Below, piece by piece: positions 6,940-8,173 of a DNA stretch of 8,173 nucleotides (position 1 is the stretch's first letter; every line of letters starts with the position of its first letter). Position numbers and translations under genes: made by a program. The notes under the pieces were generated by a model, which worked only from the letters and a program-made list of their open reading frames with translations, did not search any database and had not been told where the DNA came from. The stretch comes from Helicobacteraceae bacterium (GTDB taxonomy: Bacteria > Campylobacterota > Campylobacteria > Campylobacterales > Sulfurimonadaceae): positions 1 to 8,173 of the forward strand of contig JAMOQV010000084.1 of the NCBI GenBank assembly GCA_027068615.1. Direction: 5' to 3'.

Positions 6940-7593
6940 ATGTCATATCAAAACCTTATATTTCTTCAAAATTTATACAGACTAAAATCTGTTGGTTTTA
7001 AGTATGTGGATATGTTTTCTATAAATGAAACAAATCTACATATGATGCCAACAAGTATGCAAAAATTACGAGATGACATATCCTCTTGCCATCTATGTGA
7101 TTTAAGTAAATCAAGAACACAAAGTATGGTAGGAATAGGGAATGAAAATGCTGATGTTATGATAGTAGATTTTGTTGTATCTCAATTAGAAGATGAGCAA
7201 AATAGCTATTATACTGCAAGAAGTGGTGAAATATTAAAAAAAATATGTCAAAATGTTTTAGGTTTAGATATAAATGATGTATATTTTACGCATATTGTAA
7301 AATGTAAACCATTAGGTTCAAATACTCCATCTTTTTCAGAGTGTAATTCTTGTAAGGGGTATTTGTTGGCACAAATAGACTTGATAAAACCTAAGGTTAT
7401 AATAACCTTAGGAAGAGAAGCTTATGAAAATCTAACTGGCGAGTTAGATAGTTTTGAAAATATTAGGGGTGTAGTTTGTGATTTTAAAAGTTATAAGTTA
7501 GTACCTATATACCATCCTAATTATTTACTTAGAAATCCAGAACTAAAAAAAATAACATTAAATGATCTAAATACAATAAAGAGATATATATGA
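6940..7593 (+). CDS. Uracil-DNA glycosylase family 4-like protein with a degenerate active-site motif
   Basis: A 217-residue protein of the uracil-DNA glycosylase superfamily. Seen: CHLC (C50, C53) and KCKP...C (C122, C138, 15 residues between), the four-cysteine pattern that ligates a 4Fe-4S cluster in family 4 enzymes. KPKVIITLG (150-158) is the conserved strand, and YHPNYLLRN (191-199) is an intact motif 2. Motif 1, normally GEAPG followed by ED and GRAG, aligns without gaps to DFVVS (77-81), E84-D85 and ARSG (93-96). The hallmark Glu is therefore F78, and uracil excision is uncertain. About 45 extra N-terminal residues precede the first cysteine pair. No Shine-Dalgarno precedes the ATG at 6940, which sits in a small dyad (ATATG-T-CATAT, 6938-6948), so the start is less certain; ATG 7009 is an alternative. 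The TGA overlaps the next gene's ATG. Confidence 0.85.
   Translation: MSYQNLIFLQNLYRLKSVGFKYVDMFSINETNLHMMPTSMQKLRDDISSCHLCDLSKSRTQSMVGIGNENADVMIVDFVVSQLEDEQNSYYTARSGEILKKICQNVLGLDINDVYFTHIVKCKPLGSNTPSFSECNSCKGYLLAQIDLIKPKVIITLGREAYENLTGELDSFENIRGVVCDFKSYKLVPIYHPNYLLRNPELKKITLNDLNTIKRYI
7390..7412. repeat. Perfect 11-base inverted repeat inside the UDG-like gene
   Basis: CCTAAGGTTAT (7390-7400) and ATAACCTTAGG (7402-7412) are perfect reverse complements separated by one base (7401). In RNA it would fold as a stem of about 10 base pairs with a 3-base loop, and each arm has four G/C bases, making it the strongest hairpin I found here. It encodes part of the conserved KPKVIITLG strand, so coding constraint may explain some of it. 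Confidence 0.75.
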
Positions 7594-8173
7594 AAAAAAT
7601 ACTTTTATCATTATTAGTTTTACCTTCACTTACTTTTTCGCAAAGTTATCTAATATCAAATATTCAGTTACCAAAAGTTTATATACAAGATCTTGATCCT
7701 TATCCTTGTGATGATAAATGTTTGGAAAATTATTTAGATAAAGATATGATTTTTTCTTTTTTATCTCATGCTGATAAAAAACTTAAAAATACAAAGCTTG
7801 ATGATGTTCGTATGATGAATGTTTCTATATTAAATCTTGGAGCAAATTTATTTAATGCTAAAATAAAAATAGCTTTACTTTTACCATATAACAAAATAGG
7901 TAAGTATGCTGCTTCAACAACTAATGCTGTTATGGCATATCTTATAACTAAAAATAATTCTTTTAAACTTAAAAGTTATAAAATCAAAGATGAGACTTTA
8001 GAAGAGATAGATAAAGCTATAAAAAATATAAAAGCAGACGGTTTCTCCTATGTTATTGCTCCATTTACACAAAAAGGTGCTTACAACACAGCTCTCATAA
8101 ATCCAAATATAAATATTTACTTCCCAACTATAAATAAAAGAGATATAAATACAACTTCTGAAAATTTATATTT
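7590..8173 (+). CDS. Secreted protein with possible periplasmic-binding-protein (LpoA/LppC-like) fold, 3'-truncated
   Basis: The frame starts at ATG 7590, which overlaps the previous TGA as ATGA, and runs open off the right edge (194 codons plus 2 bases seen). AAAGAG (7578-7583) six bases upstream supports the start. Residues 1-17, MKKILLSLLVLPSLTFS, form a signal peptide with likely cleavage before Q18; no lipobox cysteine is present. The mature part has a Cys pair C40-x3-C44 that could form a periplasmic disulfide. A first segment of about 70 residues is followed from K91 by KIKIALLLPYNKIGKYA and a helix, then YVIAPFTQKG (154-163). This resembles the opening beta-alpha-beta of type I periplasmic-binding folds such as the LpoA/LppC penicillin-binding-protein activators. 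The fold call is moderate and the function unknown. The gene is probably cotranscribed and translationally coupled with the UDG-like gene. Confidence 0.85.
   Translation, partial: MKKILLSLLVLPSLTFSQSYLISNIQLPKVYIQDLDPYPCDDKCLENYLDKDMIFSFLSHADKKLKNTKLDDVRMMNVSILNLGANLFNAKIKIALLLPYNKIGKYAASTTNAVMAYLITKNNSFKLKSYKIKDETLEEIDKAIKNIKADGFSYVIAPFTQKGAYNTALINPNINIYFPTINKRDINTTSENLY

Noticed and set aside
1..8173. tRNA or rRNA genes, CRISPR arrays, insertion sequences, attachment sites
   Set aside because: No cloverleaf-like segment, spaced direct repeats, transposase motifs or terminal inverted repeats were seen; the intergenic gaps are all under about 70 bases.

Overview
The window reads as ordinary, AT-rich chromosomal DNA of a Campylobacterota bacterium, probably a Sulfurimonas- or Arcobacter-like lineage. 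The support is the low-GC codon use, the TATAAT -10 boxes with T-rich or TGn upstream sequence and no clear -35, the Helicobacter/Campylobacter-like AspRS, and the short-LID adenylate kinase. The exact genus cannot be fixed from the sequence. Every gene lies on the + strand, and no stretch longer than about 70 bases lacks a gene.

Layout. Bases 1-138 hold the C-terminal end of a YqiA/YcfP-like alpha/beta hydrolase. A short gap with an extended -10 promoter leads to an AAA_14/DUF4143-type ATPase (191-1381), the only gene here with an accessory flavour. Next comes a full-length DNA polymerase I with all three enzymatic domains intact (1429-4140). A 67-base gap holding an AT-rich inverted repeat and a TATAAT box leads to a run of five closely packed genes. 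These are aspS (4208-5962), adk (5965-6534), a Hint-type HIT protein (6556-6912), a family 4-like uracil-DNA glycosylase homologue (6940-7593), and a secreted protein that runs off the right edge (7590 onward). aspS/adk are 2 bases apart, and the last two genes share an ATGA overlap, so translational coupling is likely at both junctions.

How the genes fit together. aspS makes aminoacyl-adenylate and releases AMP, Adk recycles AMP to ADP, and Hint proteins hydrolyse adenylate phosphoramidates and stray aminoacyl-AMP. The middle cluster therefore has a plausible adenylate-handling theme. PolA and the UDG-like protein belong to DNA repair but sit in different transcription units. Residues in the AspRS (H30, L83, L88) match the non-discriminating type that also makes Asp-tRNA(Asn).

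I did not find a convincing new multi-gene system. The points most worth checking are the glycosylase homologue that has lost the GEAPG active-site motif but kept its four cluster cysteines, a perfect 11-base inverted repeat inside that gene, the lone ATPase with a nuclease-like C-terminus, and an extended -10 box that includes the adk stop codon.
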